In this document: one piece after another, positions 18,925 through 28,942 of the stretch
Position numbering within the stretch: position 1 is the first letter of the stretch
Layout: each line of letters begins with the position of its first letter
Source: Cellulosimicrobium cellulans
GTDB lineage: Bacteria > Actinomycetota > Actinomycetes > Actinomycetales > Cellulomonadaceae
Direction of reading: 5' to 3'
DNA: 64,000 nt
Assembly (NCBI RefSeq): GCF_024124905.1
Contig: NZ_JAMXST010000004.1
Coordinates: 496,001 to 560,000, forward strand
Program-made: the position numbers and the translations under genes
The notes under the pieces: model-generated
What the model was told of the DNA's origin: nothing
What the model saw: the letters and a program-made list of their open reading frames with translations, nothing else
The model's database searches: none

Positions 18925-19920
18925 ATGGAACGACAGGTGCTCGGACGCACGGGACGGCTCGTCTCGGTCGTCGGACTGGGAACCTGGCAGCTCGGCGCCG
19001 ACTGGGGCGACGTGAGCGAGGACGACGCGCGCGCCGTGCTCGACGCCTCGGCCGAGGCCGGCGTGACGTTCTTCGACACCGCGGACGTCTACGGCGACGG
19101 GCGCAGCGAGCAGATCATCGGCGGCTACCTCGCGGACAACCCGGGCCACGCGATCACGGTCGCGACCAAGATGGGGCGTCGCGAGGCGCAGGACGCGGAC
19201 AACTTCACGCTCGCGAAGTTCCGCGAGTGGACCGACCGGTCGCGGCGGAACCTCCGGACGGACCGCCTCGACCTCGTCCAGCTCCACTGCCCCCCGACGG
19301 CGGTCTACTCGCGCGACGAGGTCTACGACGGGCTCGACACGCTCGTCGCCGAAGGCGCGATCGCGAGCTACGGCGTGAGCGTCGAGACGGTCGACGAGGC
19401 GCTCACCGCCATCGCGCGCCCTGGCGTCGCGACGGTGCAGATCATCCTCAACGCGTTCCGGCTCAAGCCGCTCGACGCCGTCCTGCCCGCGGCGTCCGCG
19501 GCGGGGGTCGGGGTCATCGCGCGCGTGCCGCTGGCGTCGGGGCTGCTGTCCGGGAAGTACACGAAGGACACGACCTTCGCCGCCGACGACCACCGCACGT
19601 ACAACCGCGACGGCAGCGCGTTCGACGTCGGCGAGACGTTCTCGGGCGTCGACTTCGAGACCGGTGTCCAGGCGGCGGGCGAGTTCACCACGCTGGTGCA
19701 GGACGTCGTCGGGCAGGAGCTCACGCCCGCCCAGGTCGCGATCGCGTGGGTCTGGCAGCAGCCGGGCGTGTCGACCGTCATCCCCGGCGCGCGCAACGTC
19801 GAGCAGGCCCGCTCGAACGCCGCCGCGGGCGACGCGGACGTCCTCGGCCCGCTCTTCACCTCGGGCGTCCGCGAGATCTACGACCGCTACCTGCGCGAGA
19901 AGATCCACACCCGCTGGTGA
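18925..19920 (+). CDS. Aldo/keto reductase
   Basis: A 331-residue NAD(P)H-dependent oxidoreductase of the (beta/alpha)8 AKR superfamily. The catalytic tetrad is complete: D51 and Y56 in FFDTADVYGDGRSE, K82 in VATKMG and H121 in DLVQLHCPP. The C-terminal cofactor region reads VSTVIPGARNVEQARSN. ATG 18925 has GAGGAGG 4 nt upstream. The substrate cannot be told from sequence. A palindromic element and a strong terminator follow. Confidence 0.93.
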   Translation: MERQVLGRTGRLVSVVGLGTWQLGADWGDVSEDDARAVLDASAEAGVTFFDTADVYGDGRSEQIIGGYLADNPGHAITVATKMGRREAQDADNFTLAKFREWTDRSRRNLRTDRLDLVQLHCPPTAVYSRDEVYDGLDTLVAEGAIASYGVSVETVDEALTAIARPGVATVQIILNAFRLKPLDAVLPAASAAGVGVIARVPLASGLLSGKYTKDTTFAADDHRTYNRDGSAFDVGETFSGVDFETGVQAAGEFTTLVQDVVGQELTPAQVAIAWVWQQPGVSTVIPGARNVEQARSNAAAGDADVLGPLFTSGVREIYDRYLREKIHTRW

Positions 19921-19922
19921 CC

Positions 19923-19994
19923 CGCGAGATCGACCCGCACGTCGCCAGATCGACCTCCTGAGGGCCGATCTCGGACGCACGGGTCGATCTCGCG
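19923..19994. repeat. Nested intergenic palindrome with GATCGA motifs
   Basis: Outer 15-bp perfect arms CGCGAGATCGACCCG (19923-19937) and their inverse (19980-19994) enclose a second inverted pair AGATCG/CGATCT. The whole can form a long two-tier hairpin or cruciform. Its ends follow the same CGCGAG-R-T-M-GA pattern as the 17120 element. Confidence 0.7.
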
Positions 19995-20045
19995 CTGCGC
20001 GAGCCGCCGTGCCCCACCCCGGGCGCGACGGCGTCGGACGCACCG

Positions 20046-20085
20046 ACGACGAAGGCCCCCTCCGCACGGAGGGGGCCTTCGTCGT
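20046..20085. terminator. Strong terminator between aldo/keto reductase and kgd
   Basis: Perfect 19-bp stem (20046-20064 with 20067-20085) and minimal loop, between convergent genes. Confidence 0.85.
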
Positions 20086-20109
20086 GTCCGGTGCGAGGAA
20101 CCCGCGACG

Positions 20110-23100
20110 TCAGCGGGCGAACGCCTGCTCGAGCAGCACGGCCTGCTGGGCCTGGTGCTTCTTCGCCGTGCCCGCGGCGGTCGACGCCGACGCCGGGCGC
20201 GAGACGACGCTCACGCGCGGCAGGTCCTCGGGCAGGTTGATGTGCACGAACGACCAGGCGCCCTGGTTCTCCGGCTCGTCCTGGACCCACACGACCTCGG
20301 CGCCCGGGTACTTCGCGAGCTCGGCCCGGATGCCGTCGACGTCGAGCGGGTAGAGCTGCTCGAGGCGGACGAGCGCCACGCCCTCGTCGCCGCGCTTCGT
20401 GCGCTCGGCGAGCAGGTCGTAGTAGACGCGGCCCGTGCTCAGGAGCACGCGGTCGACCTTCGCCGGGTCGGCCGCCGTGTCGGGGAGGACGGGGCGGAAC
20501 GTGCCGGTCGTGAAGTCCTCGACGCTGGATGCGGCCGCCTTGAGGCGCAGCAGCTGCTTCGGCGTGAAGACGATGAGCGGACGGCGCGGGCGGGCGTACG
20601 CCTGCTGGCGCAGCAGGTGGAAGTACGACGCGGGCGTCGACGGCTGCGCGATCGTCATGTTGTCCTCGGCCGCGAGCTGCAGGAACCGCTCGATGCGCGC
20701 GGACGAGTGGTCCGGCCCCTGGCCCTCGTAGCCGTGGGGGAGGAGCATGACGACCGAGGAGTGCTGGCCCCACTTCTGCTCGGCGGACGAGATGAACTCG
20801 TCGATCACCGTCTGGGCGCCGTTGACGAAGTCGCCGAACTGCGCCTCCCACAGCACGAGCGCGTCCGGGCGCTCGACGGAGTAGCCGTACTCGAAGCCGA
20901 GCGCGGCGTACTCGGACAGGGACGAGTCGTAGACCCAGAACTTGGCCTGGTCCGCCGACAGGTACAGCAGCGGCGTCCACTCGGCGCCCGTCTCGCGGTC
21001 GTGCAGGACGGCGTGGCGCTGCACGAAGGTGCCGCGGCGCGAGTCCTGCCCGGCGAGGCGCACGGGCGTGCCCTCCACGAGGAGCGAGCCGAACGCGGCG
21101 AGCTCGCCGAAGCCCCAGTCGATGCCGCCCTCGACGGACATCTGCCGGCGCTTCTCGAGGAGCTGCGCGAGCTTGGGGTGGACGGTGAAGCCCTCCGGCG
21201 GCGCGACGTGCACCTGGCCGACGCGCTCGAGGACCGAGCGGTCGATCGCCGTCTTCCAGCCGACCATCGTGCCCGCGTCCTCGAGCTGGGACTCCGGGCG
21301 CTCGAGGCCGGCGATCGGCTCGCGGTCCGCGGCGGGCGTGAAGCCGCCCTCCTTGGTCTCGGTGAACACGCGCTCGAGCTGGGCCTGGTAGTCCTGGAGG
21401 ACGTGCTCGGCCTCCTCGAGCGTGATGTCGCCGCGCGCGACGAGGTTCTCGGTGTAGAGCTTGCGCACCGAGCGCTTGGCCTCGATGAGGTTGTACATGA
21501 GCGGCTGCGTCATCGAGGGGTCGTCGCCCTCGTTGTGACCGCGGCGGCGGTAGCAGATCATGTCGATGATCACGTCGCGGTCGAACTGCTCGCGGAAGGC
21601 GAAGGCCAGCTCCGCGACGCGCACGCACGCCTCCGGGTCGTCGCCGTTCACGTGGAAGATCGGGACCTGGTAGCCCTTGGCGACGTCGGTCGCGTACGTC
21701 GTCGAGCGCGACGACGACGGGCCGGTGGTGAAGCCGACCTGGTTGTTGATGAGGACGTGCACCGTGCCGCCCGTGCGGTACCCGCGCAGCTGCGCGAGGT
21801 TGAGCACCTCGGGCACGACGCCCTGGCCCGCGAAGGCCGCGTCGCCGTGGATGAGGATCGGCAGGACGGAGAACCCGTCGCCGCCCAGGTCGATGCGGTC
21901 CTGCTTGGCGCGCACGATGCCCTCGAGCACCGGGTCGACCGCCTCGAGGTGCGACGGGTTGGCGGCGAGGTAGACCTTGGTCGTCGCGCCGGTCTCGGCG
22001 GTGAAGACGCCCTCGGTGCCGAGGTGGTACTTGACGTCGCCCGAGCCCTGCACGCTCTTCGGGTCGAGGTTGCCCTCGAACTCGGCGAAGATCTGCGCGT
22101 AGCTCTTGCCCGCGATGTTGGCCAGCACGTTGAGGCGACCGCGGTGGGCCATGCCGATGCCGACCTCGTCGAGGCCGTTCTCCGCCGCCTTCGACAGGAT
22201 CGCGTCGAGCAGCGGGATGAGCGCCTCGCCGCCCTCGAGGGAGAAGCGCTTCTGCCCGACGAACTTCGTCTGGAGGAAGGTCTCGAACGCCTCGGCCGAG
22301 TTGAGGCGGCGCAGGATGCGGAGCTGGTCCTCGCGCGGCGTGCGCGCGTACCCGGACTCGAGGCGCTCCTGGAGCCACTTGCGCTGCGTGCGGTCGGCCA
22401 GGTGCATGTACTCGACGCCGACGGTCCGGCAGTACGAGTCGCGCAGGAGGCCGAGGATGTCGCGCAGCGAGGACTTCGTCTTGCCGCCGAAGCCGCCCGT
22501 GGGGAACGTGCGGTCCAGGTCCCACAGCGTCATGCCGTGGTTCTGGATGTCCAGGTCGCCGTGCTTGCGCTGCCGGTACGCGAGCGGGTCGGTGTCGGCC
22601 ATGAGGTGCCCGCGCGACCGGTACGAGTGGATGAGCTCGGCGATCTTGGCGGGCTTGGCCGCCTCGATCTCGGCGTCCGTGGTGTTGTCGCGGACCCAGC
22701 GCACCGGCTCGTACGGGATGCGCAGCGCCGCGAACACGCGGTCGTAGAAGCCGTCCTCGCCGAGGAGCTTCTGCGACAGGATCCGGAGGAACTCGCCGGA
22801 CTGCGCGCCCTGGATGATGCGGTGGTCGTAGGTCGACGTGATCGTCAGGACCTTCGAGATGCCGAGGCGCGCGAGGCGCTCGGTGGACGCGCCCGCGAAC
22901 TCCGCGGGGTAGTCCATCGCGCCGACGCCGATGATCGTGCCCTGACCCGTCATGAGGCGCGGCACCGAGTGGACGGTGCCGATGCCGCCGGGGTTGGTCA
23001 GCGAGATCGTGGTCCCGGCGAAGTCGTCGACGCCGAGCTTGCCGCCGCGCGCCCGGCGGACGAGGTCCTCGTAGGCCGCCCAGAACTGGGCGAAGTCCAT

Positions 23101-23934
23101 CGTCTCGGCCTTCTTGATGCTCGGCACGAGGAGCTGGCGCGACCCGTCCGGCTTGGCCAGGTCGATGGCGAGCCCGAAGTTGACGTGCGCCGGCTGGTTC
23201 ACCGCGGGCTTGCCGTCGAGCTGCGTGTAGCTCGCGTTCATGATCGGCATGTCCGCCAGCGCCTCGACGAGCGCGAACCCGATGAGGTGCGTGAACGAGA
23301 TCTTGCCGCCGCGGCCGCGCGCGAGGTGGTTGTTGATGACGATCCGGTTGTCGACCATGAGCTTGGCCGGCACCGCGCGCACCGACGTCGCCGTCGGCAC
23401 CTGGATGCTGGCCTCCATGTTCGTCACGACGCGCGCCGCGGGGCCGCGGAGCTTCTGCACGTCGTCCGCCACGGTCTCCGCCTCGGCCGTCGGCGCGCCG
23501 GCGACCTTGCGGGCCGGGACCTGCGCGTACGGCGCGGTCGCGGGCTGGGCGGTCGCGACGGGCCGCGTCGCCCGGACGGCCTCGGCGGCGGCGTTGACCG
23601 CGGGGTCGGCAGGGAGCTTCGGGGGCTTGACGCGCTGCGCCGCCTCGGCGGCGGCCGAGCCGTCCGTCACGGCGGCGGGGGCGACCGGCGCGGAGGGGGC
23701 CGCGGCGGGCGCCGCGGAGGACCCGTTCACGGGCGTCGACGGCGCGGCGGCCGTCGTGGCTGCTGCCTCGGCACGCTCCGCCGGACGGTAGTCCTCGAAG
23801 AAGTCCCACCACGCGGGGTCCACCGCGTTCTTGTCCAGGAGATACTGCTCGTACAGCTCGTCGACCAGCCACTCGTTCGCTCCGAACACGGAGCTTGCGT
23901 CGCTGATCGCCTCTGACTCAGCCTTCGGGGACAC
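20110..23934 (-). CDS. kgd: Multifunctional 2-oxoglutarate decarboxylase/dehydrogenase E1-E2 (Kgd/OdhA)
   Basis: A 1274-residue TCA-cycle enzyme: ThDP-dependent decarboxylation of 2-oxoglutarate combined with a succinyltransferase-type domain in one chain, as in Mycobacterium Kgd and Corynebacterium OdhA. The N-terminal [16 protein letters not shown] helix is followed by an Ala/Pro linker (about 50-110). The E2-like catalytic domain contains the [15 protein letters not shown] motif (DHR..QG, about 375), and the large E1 domain includes [17 protein letters not shown] and the ThDP region. No lipoyl domain is seen, as expected for this type. GTG 23934 gives the usual VSPKAES start; the ribosome site is weak. 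The upstream 308 bp hold its promoter. Confidence 0.95.
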   Translation of the reverse strand: MSPKAESEAISDASSVFGANEWLVDELYEQYLLDKNAVDPAWWDFFEDYRPAERAEAAATTAAAPSTPVNGSSAAPAAAPSAPVAPAAVTDGSAAAEAAQRVKPPKLPADPAVNAAAEAVRATRPVATAQPATAPYAQVPARKVAGAPTAEAETVADDVQKLRGPAARVVTNMEASIQVPTATSVRAVPAKLMVDNRIVINNHLARGRGGKISFTHLIGFALVEALADMPIMNASYTQLDGKPAVNQPAHVNFGLAIDLAKPDGSRQLLVPSIKKAETMDFAQFWAAYEDLVRRARGGKLGVDDFAGTTISLTNPGGIGTVHSVPRLMTGQGTIIGVGAMDYPAEFAGASTERLARLGISKVLTITSTYDHRIIQGAQSGEFLRILSQKLLGEDGFYDRVFAALRIPYEPVRWVRDNTTDAEIEAAKPAKIAELIHSYRSRGHLMADTDPLAYRQRKHGDLDIQNHGMTLWDLDRTFPTGGFGGKTKSSLRDILGLLRDSYCRTVGVEYMHLADRTQRKWLQERLESGYARTPREDQLRILRRLNSAEAFETFLQTKFVGQKRFSLEGGEALIPLLDAILSKAAENGLDEVGIGMAHRGRLNVLANIAGKSYAQIFAEFEGNLDPKSVQGSGDVKYHLGTEGVFTAETGATTKVYLAANPSHLEAVDPVLEGIVRAKQDRIDLGGDGFSVLPILIHGDAAFAGQGVVPEVLNLAQLRGYRTGGTVHVLINNQVGFTTGPSSSRSTTYATDVAKGYQVPIFHVNGDDPEACVRVAELAFAFREQFDRDVIIDMICYRRRGHNEGDDPSMTQPLMYNLIEAKRSVRKLYTENLVARGDITLEEAEHVLQDYQAQLERVFTETKEGGFTPAADREPIAGLERPESQLEDAGTMVGWKTAIDRSVLERVGQVHVAPPEGFTVHPKLAQLLEKRRQMSVEGGIDWGFGELAAFGSLLVEGTPVRLAGQDSRRGTFVQRHAVLHDRETGAEWTPLLYLSADQAKFWVYDSSLSEYAALGFEYGYSVERPDALVLWEAQFGDFVNGAQTVIDEFISSAEQKWGQHSSVVMLLPHGYEGQGPDHSSARIERFLQLAAEDNMTIAQPSTPASYFHLLRQQAYARPRRPLIVFTPKQLLRLKAAASSVEDFTTGTFRPVLPDTAADPAKVDRVLLSTGRVYYDLLAERTKRGDEGVALVRLEQLYPLDVDGIRAELAKYPGAEVVWVQDEPENQGAWSFVHINLPEDLPRVSVVSRPASASTAAGTAKKHQAQQAVLLEQAFAR

Positions 23935-24242
23935 GCGAGGATCGCCCACTTTCACACACAGGTCGCTGTCGGTCACAGTCTGCGAGCAGGCGTGCGGCGG
24001 CACGCGCGAGGCGTGCGGCCGACGTCGGCGCAGACTCGTCCGGATTCCGGACCACTCCAGCCTAGGCCCTCGGCGGCGGCCCGGGGGGCTGCGCGGGGCG
24101 TTCGCGCGCGGCCTGTTCGCGGGTTCTTCACGCCGCGTCTGGGCAAGGCAAAAGTGACCCCACGCGGACCTCGTCGGACGGCAAGATCGCGGAATTCCAC
24201 GCCATCGCGAGGTATCCGGGGCGGGCGGTGTGACGGATCTCA
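23935..24242. other. Non-coding region upstream of kgd
   Basis: This roughly 300-bp stretch has no convincing gene. It contains the kgd -10 box (24059-24064) and a GC-rich, partly inverted segment around 23990-24035 in the presumed 5' leader. No known riboswitch pattern was recognised. Confidence 0.5.
24059..24064 (-). promoter_or_regulatory. Possible kgd -10 box TAGGCT
   Basis: TANNNT hexamer on the minus strand; the predicted transcript would start near 24052 and have a leader of about 115 nt. No clear -35 box. Confidence 0.4.
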
Positions 24243-24264
24243 CGCACGCCCGCGCGGGCGTGCG
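24243..24264. terminator. Palindrome after the histidine kinase gene
   Basis: Perfect 22-bp palindrome (11-bp arms, no loop) 20-40 bp past the kinase stop; a likely terminator isolating kgd from the two-component operon. Confidence 0.6.
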
Positions 24265-24283
24265 CGCGCTGTCAGCCGCGGGC

Positions 24284-25486
24284 TCAGGGGGTCGTCGGGC
24301 CCTCGGGGCCGGGCGCCGGCTCGCCGAGCAGGTCGGGCTCGACGGCGTGGGCGTGCGCCGGGAGGGTGACGCGCATCGTCGCGCCGCTGCGCGAGTCCGC
24401 GACCTCGATCCGCCCGCCGTGCAGGTCGATCGCCCACCGGACGATCGCCAGGCCGATGCCCGTCCCGCCCGTCGAGCCGCCGGTCGTCGTGTGCGTGCCG
24501 GTCGCGCTGGCCCGGGCGAAGCGCTCGAAGATGCGCTCGCGGTCCTCCTTCGCGATCCCCGGGCCCTCGTCCACGATCTCGAGCACGACGTCGTCGTCCA
24601 CGGGGTACGCCTCGAGCCGGATCTCGCCCCCCTGCGGGGAGTGCCGGATCGCGTTCTGCAGCAGGTTCGTCACGACCTGGTGCAGCCGCTCGCGGTCCGC
24701 CTCGAGCACGAGGTCGGGGGGCGTGACGTCCACGACGTACCGGAGCTGCTTCCCGGCCTCCACCATCGACACCGCCTCGGCGTTCTCCTCGAGGAAGTCG
24801 CCCACGTCGATCTCGGTGATGTTGAGGGCCGCCGCGCCCGCCTCGATGCGCGACAGGTCCAGGAGGTAGGAGACGAGGCGCGTGAGGCGCTCCGTCTGCG
24901 CCAGGGCCATCTCCATCGTCGCGGGCGTCGGCTGCGTGACGCCGTCGACGACGTTCTCGAGCTGCGCCTGGAGCGCCGCGATCGGCGTCCGCAGCTCGTG
25001 CGACACGTTCGCGATGAGCTCGCGTCGCACCTGGTCGCTCGTCGCGAGGTCCTCCGCCATGACGTTGAACGCGACGGCGAGCTGGCCCACCTCGTCGCGG
25101 CTCGTCGCCCGCACCCGCCGCGTGTAGTCGCCGTCGGCCATCGCGCGCGCCGCCGCCGTCATCTCGCGCAGCGGCGACGTCATGCCCCGCGCGAGGAGCT
25201 GGGTGAGCAGCAGCGACAGGACGATCGCGAGCGGGAACGTGCGCGACGGCCCGAGCTGGTTCTGCAGCCCGATCCACGTGATGAGGACCGCGAGCGTGAC
25301 GGTCGCGGCCACGAGCACGCCGAGCTTGATCTTCAGCGAGCGGAACGAGTCGAGCGGACGGACGTCGGGCAGGTGCGGGCGGATCGTGTGCGCGCGGTGC
25401 GCGCCGTTCCGCGCCGCGCTCGACCCGCCCGGGCCCCGGCCCGCGCCGTCGACCGGGTCGGCAGGGTCAGCGGGGTGGGAGGTCAT
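24284..25486 (-). CDS. Sensor histidine kinase (HAMP-HisKA-HATPase), intramembrane-sensing type
   Basis: A 400-residue kinase. Two membrane helices (about residues 53-73 and 85-99) are joined by a loop of only about 11 residues, so the stimulus is probably sensed within the membrane or by a partner. HAMP follows (100-150), then the HisKA domain with phospho-acceptor H163 in [18 protein letters not shown]. The HATPase boxes are N ([10 protein letters not shown]), G1 (DEGPGIA), F (FERFARAS) and G2 ([10 protein letters not shown]). ATG 25486 overlaps the response regulator stop by 4 nt. The signal is unknown. Confidence 0.9.
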   Translation of the reverse strand: MTSHPADPADPVDGAGRGPGGSSAARNGAHRAHTIRPHLPDVRPLDSFRSLKIKLGVLVAATVTLAVLITWIGLQNQLGPSRTFPLAIVLSLLLTQLLARGMTSPLREMTAAARAMADGDYTRRVRATSRDEVGQLAVAFNVMAEDLATSDQVRRELIANVSHELRTPIAALQAQLENVVDGVTQPTPATMEMALAQTERLTRLVSYLLDLSRIEAGAAALNITEIDVGDFLEENAEAVSMVEAGKQLRYVVDVTPPDLVLEADRERLHQVVTNLLQNAIRHSPQGGEIRLEAYPVDDDVVLEIVDEGPGIAKEDRERIFERFARASATGTHTTTGGSTGGTGIGLAIVRWAIDLHGGRIEVADSRSGATMRVTLPAHAHAVEPDLLGEPAPGPEGPTTP

Positions 25487-26286
25487 CCGGCGGGCGGCTC
25501 GAACGCGTAGCCGACGCCGTGGACCGTGCGGATGAGGTCGGCGCCGAGCTTGCGGCGCAGCGCCTTGATGTGCGAGTCGACCGTGCGCGTCCCGCTCGCG
25601 TCCGCCCAGTCCCAGACCTCCGCGAGGAGACGCTCGCGCGTGAGCACGGTCTTGGGCGAGCTCGCGAGCATGACGAGGAGCTCGAACTCGGTGGGCGTGA
25701 GGTGGACCTCGTCGCCCGCGCGGTAGACGCGGCGCTGGGCCTTGTCGATCGTCACGTCGCCGACCGTCATGGGCGGGTCGGTCGGGGCGGCGCTCGCGGC
25801 CTGGGTAGCGCGGTCGACCCGGCGCAGCAGCGCCTTGATGCGCGCGACGAGCTCGCGCATCGAGAAGGGCTTCGTCATGTAGTCGTCCGCACCCACGCCG
25901 AGCCCGATGAGCATGTCGGTCTCGTCGTCGCGCGCGGTGAGCATGAGGATCGGCACGGGCTGCTCGGCCTGGATGCGCCGGGTGACCTCGAGGCCGTCGA
26001 TGCCGGGCAGCATGACGTCGAGCACGATCACGTCCGGGCGCAGCCGCGTCGCGGCGTCGACGCCGGAGAGCCCGTCGCGCGCGACCTCGACGCGCCAGCC
26101 CTCGGCGCTCAGGCGCTGCGCGATCGCCGTCGCGATGGCGGGCTCGTCCTCGACGACGAGGACCGTGGCCGCCTGCTGCGGGGTGCCGCCCGTCAACGGC
26201 GCCGTCGTGGGCACGGGCCCGCGGCCCGGGACGGGACCGGCGCCCGCGCCGGTCGGTGATGCGCTCGCTGCCCTCGGATCTGCCAT
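25483..26286 (-). CDS. OmpR/PhoB-type response regulator
   Basis: A 267-residue DNA-binding response regulator. The receiver domain begins after an unusual 40-residue Ala/Pro N-terminal tail: acidic pair E46-D47, phospho-acceptor D90 (VIVLDVMLPG) and K139 (YMTKPFS). The C-terminal winged helix has HLTPTEFELLVMLASSPKTV and RTVDSHIKALRRKLG. It is cotranscribed with the kinase through an ATGA overlap. ATG 26286 starts MADPRAAS; a later start nearer the receiver cannot be ruled out because the tail is not conserved in the family. Confidence 0.9.
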   Translation of the reverse strand: MADPRAASASPTGAGAGPVPGRGPVPTTAPLTGGTPQQAATVLVVEDEPAIATAIAQRLSAEGWRVEVARDGLSGVDAATRLRPDVIVLDVMLPGIDGLEVTRRIQAEQPVPILMLTARDDETDMLIGLGVGADDYMTKPFSMRELVARIKALLRRVDRATQAASAAPTDPPMTVGDVTIDKAQRRVYRAGDEVHLTPTEFELLVMLASSPKTVLTRERLLAEVWDWADASGTRTVDSHIKALRRKLGADLIRTVHGVGYAFEPPAG

Positions 26287-26385
26287 GGGATACAGCGTGG
26301 CACACGTCGGCCCAGGTCGGCCGGATTTCCCCGCCGCCGGGCGGCCGGGCGCCGCACGGCCGGGCGGCCCGGGGGGAGCGGGCGC

Positions 26386-26391
26386 TAGCAT
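26386..26391 (+). promoter_or_regulatory. -10 box TAGCAT before the CNNM operon
   Basis: TANNNT hexamer; the predicted start near 26399 is 3 nt before a 13-codon leader frame. Confidence 0.45.
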
Positions 26392-26401
26392 CGTCGGCAC
26401 G

Positions 26402-26443
26402 ATGAAGAGCACCTCTCGATATCGGTGGAGCACCTCGTGGTAG
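26402..26443 (+). CDS. Possible 13-residue leader peptide MKSTSRYRWSTSW
   Basis: A short frame begins ATG 26402, about 3 nt after the transcript start expected from the TAGCAT box, and stops at TAG 26441-26443, overlapping the first codons of the CNNM gene in another frame. Arg, Ser/Thr and two Trp dominate. Its ribosomes would cover the Shine-Dalgarno of the transporter gene, so it could couple or attenuate translation. No homologue known to me. Confidence 0.3.
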   Translation: MKSTSRYRWSTSW

Positions 26444-27813
26444 GCGACTGGGTCATGGTCGCGCTCGGGGTGCTCCTCACCGCAGGCACCGCCGTCTTCG
26501 TGGCCAGCGAGTTCTCCCTGGTCACCCTCGACCCCGCCGTCCTCCCCGCCGGCGACGACCCCGACCAGGAGGGCGACAGACCCGGATCCCCGCCCTCCGG
26601 CGGGAAGCCGCGTGCCGACCGGCGCGACCGCAGCGTCCGGGCCGGCCTCAAGCACCTGTCGACCGAGCTGTCGTCCGCGCAGGTCGGCATCACGCTCACC
26701 ACGATCCTCCTCGGCTACACGGCGCAGCCGGCGCTGCTCTCGCTGTTCGGCGCCGGGCTGGGCGCCACCGCGCTCGGGCAGGCGGCCTCGGCGGTCCTCG
26801 CCGGGGTCCTGGCCCTCCTCGTCGTGAACTTCGTCTCGATGCTCTTCGGCGAGCTCATCCCCAAGAACTTCGCCCTCAGCGCGCCCTACGCGACGGCCCG
26901 GCAGGTCGTGCCCGTGCAGCGCCAGTTCACCAAGCTGTTCCGGCCGGTGATCGCCGTGCTCAACGGGTCGGCGAACGCGATCCTGCGCCGCGTCGGCGTC
27001 GAGCCGCGCGAGGAGCTGTCGGGCGCGCGCTCGGCCTCCGAGCTCGCCGCGCTCGTCCGCCGCTCGGCCCAGGAGGGCACGCTCGACGTGTCCGTCGCGA
27101 CGCTCCTCACCAACTCCATCGAGCTCGACGAGCTGAGCGCGGTCGACGTCATGACGGACCGGATGCGGATGGTCGTCGTGGACCGCGACGCGACGGCCGC
27201 GGACGTCGTCGACGCCGCGCGCCGGACCGGTCACTCCCGCTTCCCGGTCATCGGCGAGGACCGGGACGACGTCGTCGGCCTCGTCCACCTGCGCCGCGCC
27301 GTCGCCGTCCCGTACGAGCGGCGCGAGGAGGTCCCGGCGGCGGCTCTCATGGTCGAGGCGCCCCGGGTGCCGGAGACCGTGCGCCTCGGCCCGCTGCTCG
27401 TCGAGCTGCGCGGCTTCGGGCTCCAGATGGCGGTCGTCGTCGACGAGTACGGCGGCACCTCCGGCGTCGTGACGCTCGAGGACGTCGTCGAGGAGCTCGT
27501 GGGGGACGTGGCGGACGAGCACGACCCGCGGCGCGCCGGGGCGGCCCGCCGTGCGGACGGCTCCTGGCTCGTCCCGGGCGTCATGCGGCCCGACGAGCTC
27601 ACCGAGGTCACCGGGCTCCGAGCGCCCGAGGACGGCGCGTACGAGACGCTCGGCGGCCTCGTCATGGCGCGGCTCGGGCGCGTGCCGGAGCCGGGCGACG
27701 AGGTCGTCGCGGGCGACGGCCGCGACCGCGTCGTGCTGCGCGTGGAGGCGATGGAGGGTCGGCGGGTCGAGCGGCTCTCCGTCCGCGCGGCCCCCGAGGA
27801 GGTGGAGTCGTGA
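26437..27813 (+). CDS. CNNM/CorC-HlyC family membrane transporter (DUF21-CBS-CBS-CorC_HlyC)
   Basis: A 458-residue protein of the CNNM/CorC family, thought to export Mg or Co ions. The DUF21 membrane domain occupies about residues 1-195 with 3-4 helices and the FGELIPKNFAL signature. Two CBS domains follow (about 205-350; signatures VMTDRMRMVVVDRDAT and VVDEYGGTSGVVTLEDVVEELVG), then a C-terminal CorC_HlyC domain (about 365-455). GTG 26437 is chosen for a GGTGGAG ribosome site 6 nt upstream; GTG 26425 is in frame. A charged Pro/Gly insertion lies at about 30-65 in the cytoplasmic part of DUF21. The stop overlaps the next paralogue. Confidence 0.88.
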   Translation: MVGDWVMVALGVLLTAGTAVFVASEFSLVTLDPAVLPAGDDPDQEGDRPGSPPSGGKPRADRRDRSVRAGLKHLSTELSSAQVGITLTTILLGYTAQPALLSLFGAGLGATALGQAASAVLAGVLALLVVNFVSMLFGELIPKNFALSAPYATARQVVPVQRQFTKLFRPVIAVLNGSANAILRRVGVEPREELSGARSASELAALVRRSAQEGTLDVSVATLLTNSIELDELSAVDVMTDRMRMVVVDRDATAADVVDAARRTGHSRFPVIGEDRDDVVGLVHLRRAVAVPYERREEVPAAALMVEAPRVPETVRLGPLLVELRGFGLQMAVVVDEYGGTSGVVTLEDVVEELVGDVADEHDPRRAGAARRADGSWLVPGVMRPDELTEVTGLRAPEDGAYETLGGLVMARLGRVPEPGDEVVAGDGRDRVVLRVEAMEGRRVERLSVRAAPEEVES

Positions 27814-28853
27814 GCTCGACCACCGCGCTCCTCGTCGCCGTCCTCCTGCTCGCGGGCAACGCGTTCTTCGTCGGCGCCGAGTTCGCCGTCATCTCCGCGC
27901 GCCGCTCGGCGATCGAGCCGCTCGCCGCGCAGGGCAACCGCCGGGCGCAGACGGTCCTGTGGGCGATGGAGAACGTGTCGCTCATGCTCGCGTGCGCCCA
28001 GCTCGGCGTGACGGTCTGCTCCACGGGCCTCGGCGTGGTCGCCGAGCCGGCGCTCGCGCACCTCATCGAGGACCCCTTGCACGCCCTCGGCGTGAGCACG
28101 TCGCTCGCCCACCCGATCGCGTTCGTCGTCGCGCTCGCGGTCGTCGTCTACCTGCACGTGGTGCTGGGCGAGATGGTCCCGAAGAACCTCGCGGTCGCGG
28201 GTCCCGAGACGGCGGTCATGTGGTTCGGGCCGCCGCTCGTGTGGATCGGGCGCGTGCTGCGCCCCGTCATCGTGGCGCTCAACTGGCTCGCGAACCACGC
28301 GGTCCGGGCGACGGGGGTCGAGCCCAAGGACGAGGTCGCCTCCGCGTTCACCGCGGAGGAGGTCCAGTCGATCGTCGAGCACTCCCAGGCGGAGGGCGTG
28401 CTGCGGGACGAGCAGGGCCTCCTCTCGGGTGCGATCGAGTTCTCCGAGCGCACCGCGCAGGACGTCATGGTGCCGGTCGCGGACCTCGTCACCGTCACCG
28501 AGGGCTGCACGCCCGAGGAGGTCGAGCGCCTCGTCGCCAAGACCGGGTTCTCGCGGTTCGCGGTCGCCGACGTCTCGGGCGAGCTCGTGGGCTACCTCCA
28601 CGTCAAGGACGTGCTGTACGCGGACGAGACGACGCGCGGGGCCCCCGTCCCGTCGTGGCGCGTGCGCGCGCTCGCGACCGCCGCCCCCGGCGACGAGGTC
28701 GAGGACGCGCTCCGGGCGATGCAGCGCTCGGGCGCGCACCTGGCGCGCGTCGACGCGCCCGCGGGCGGCGGAGCCCTCGGCGTCGTGTTCCTCGAGGACA
28801 TCCTCGAAGAGCTCGTGGGGGAGGTGCGCGACGCGATGCAGCGTCGTCCGTGA
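27810..28853 (+). CDS. CNNM-family transporter paralogue lacking the CorC_HlyC domain
   Basis: A 347-residue paralogue of the preceding gene with a DUF21 membrane domain (about 1-190, signature LGEMVPKNLAV) and a CBS pair (about 205-345, MVPVADLVTVTEGCT and VVFLEDILEELVGEV). It ends right after the second CBS, so the C-terminal CorC_HlyC domain is absent. Tandem pairs of a full-length and a short CNNM protein are common in actinobacteria and may form heterodimers (inference). GTG 27810 overlaps the preceding stop. Confidence 0.88.
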   Translation: MSSTTALLVAVLLLAGNAFFVGAEFAVISARRSAIEPLAAQGNRRAQTVLWAMENVSLMLACAQLGVTVCSTGLGVVAEPALAHLIEDPLHALGVSTSLAHPIAFVVALAVVVYLHVVLGEMVPKNLAVAGPETAVMWFGPPLVWIGRVLRPVIVALNWLANHAVRATGVEPKDEVASAFTAEEVQSIVEHSQAEGVLRDEQGLLSGAIEFSERTAQDVMVPVADLVTVTEGCTPEEVERLVAKTGFSRFAVADVSGELVGYLHVKDVLYADETTRGAPVPSWRVRALATAAPGDEVEDALRAMQRSGAHLARVDAPAGGGALGVVFLEDILEELVGEVRDAMQRRP

Positions 28854-28893
28854 GGCACGCGCGGGCCTCCGGCCCCGCCCCCGAACAGGGGAC

Positions 28894-28922
28894 TTGGCAT
28901 CGTCGGAGTGCTTCGTTACTGT
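28894..28922 (+). promoter_or_regulatory. Promoter TTGGCA-N17-TACTGT before the M15 peptidase gene
   Basis: A -35 box (28894-28899) and -10 box (28917-28922) at ideal 17-bp spacing; predicted start about 28929, leaving a leader near 57 nt. Confidence 0.7.
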
Positions 28923-28942
28923 TCCGTGATTGATCGGTCGTC

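Noticed and set aside
24190-24215. Second sigma-R promoter (GGAAT) near kgd
   Set aside because: The GGAAT has no GTT at 18-nt spacing; the nearest similar triplet is at 16 nt and does not fit.
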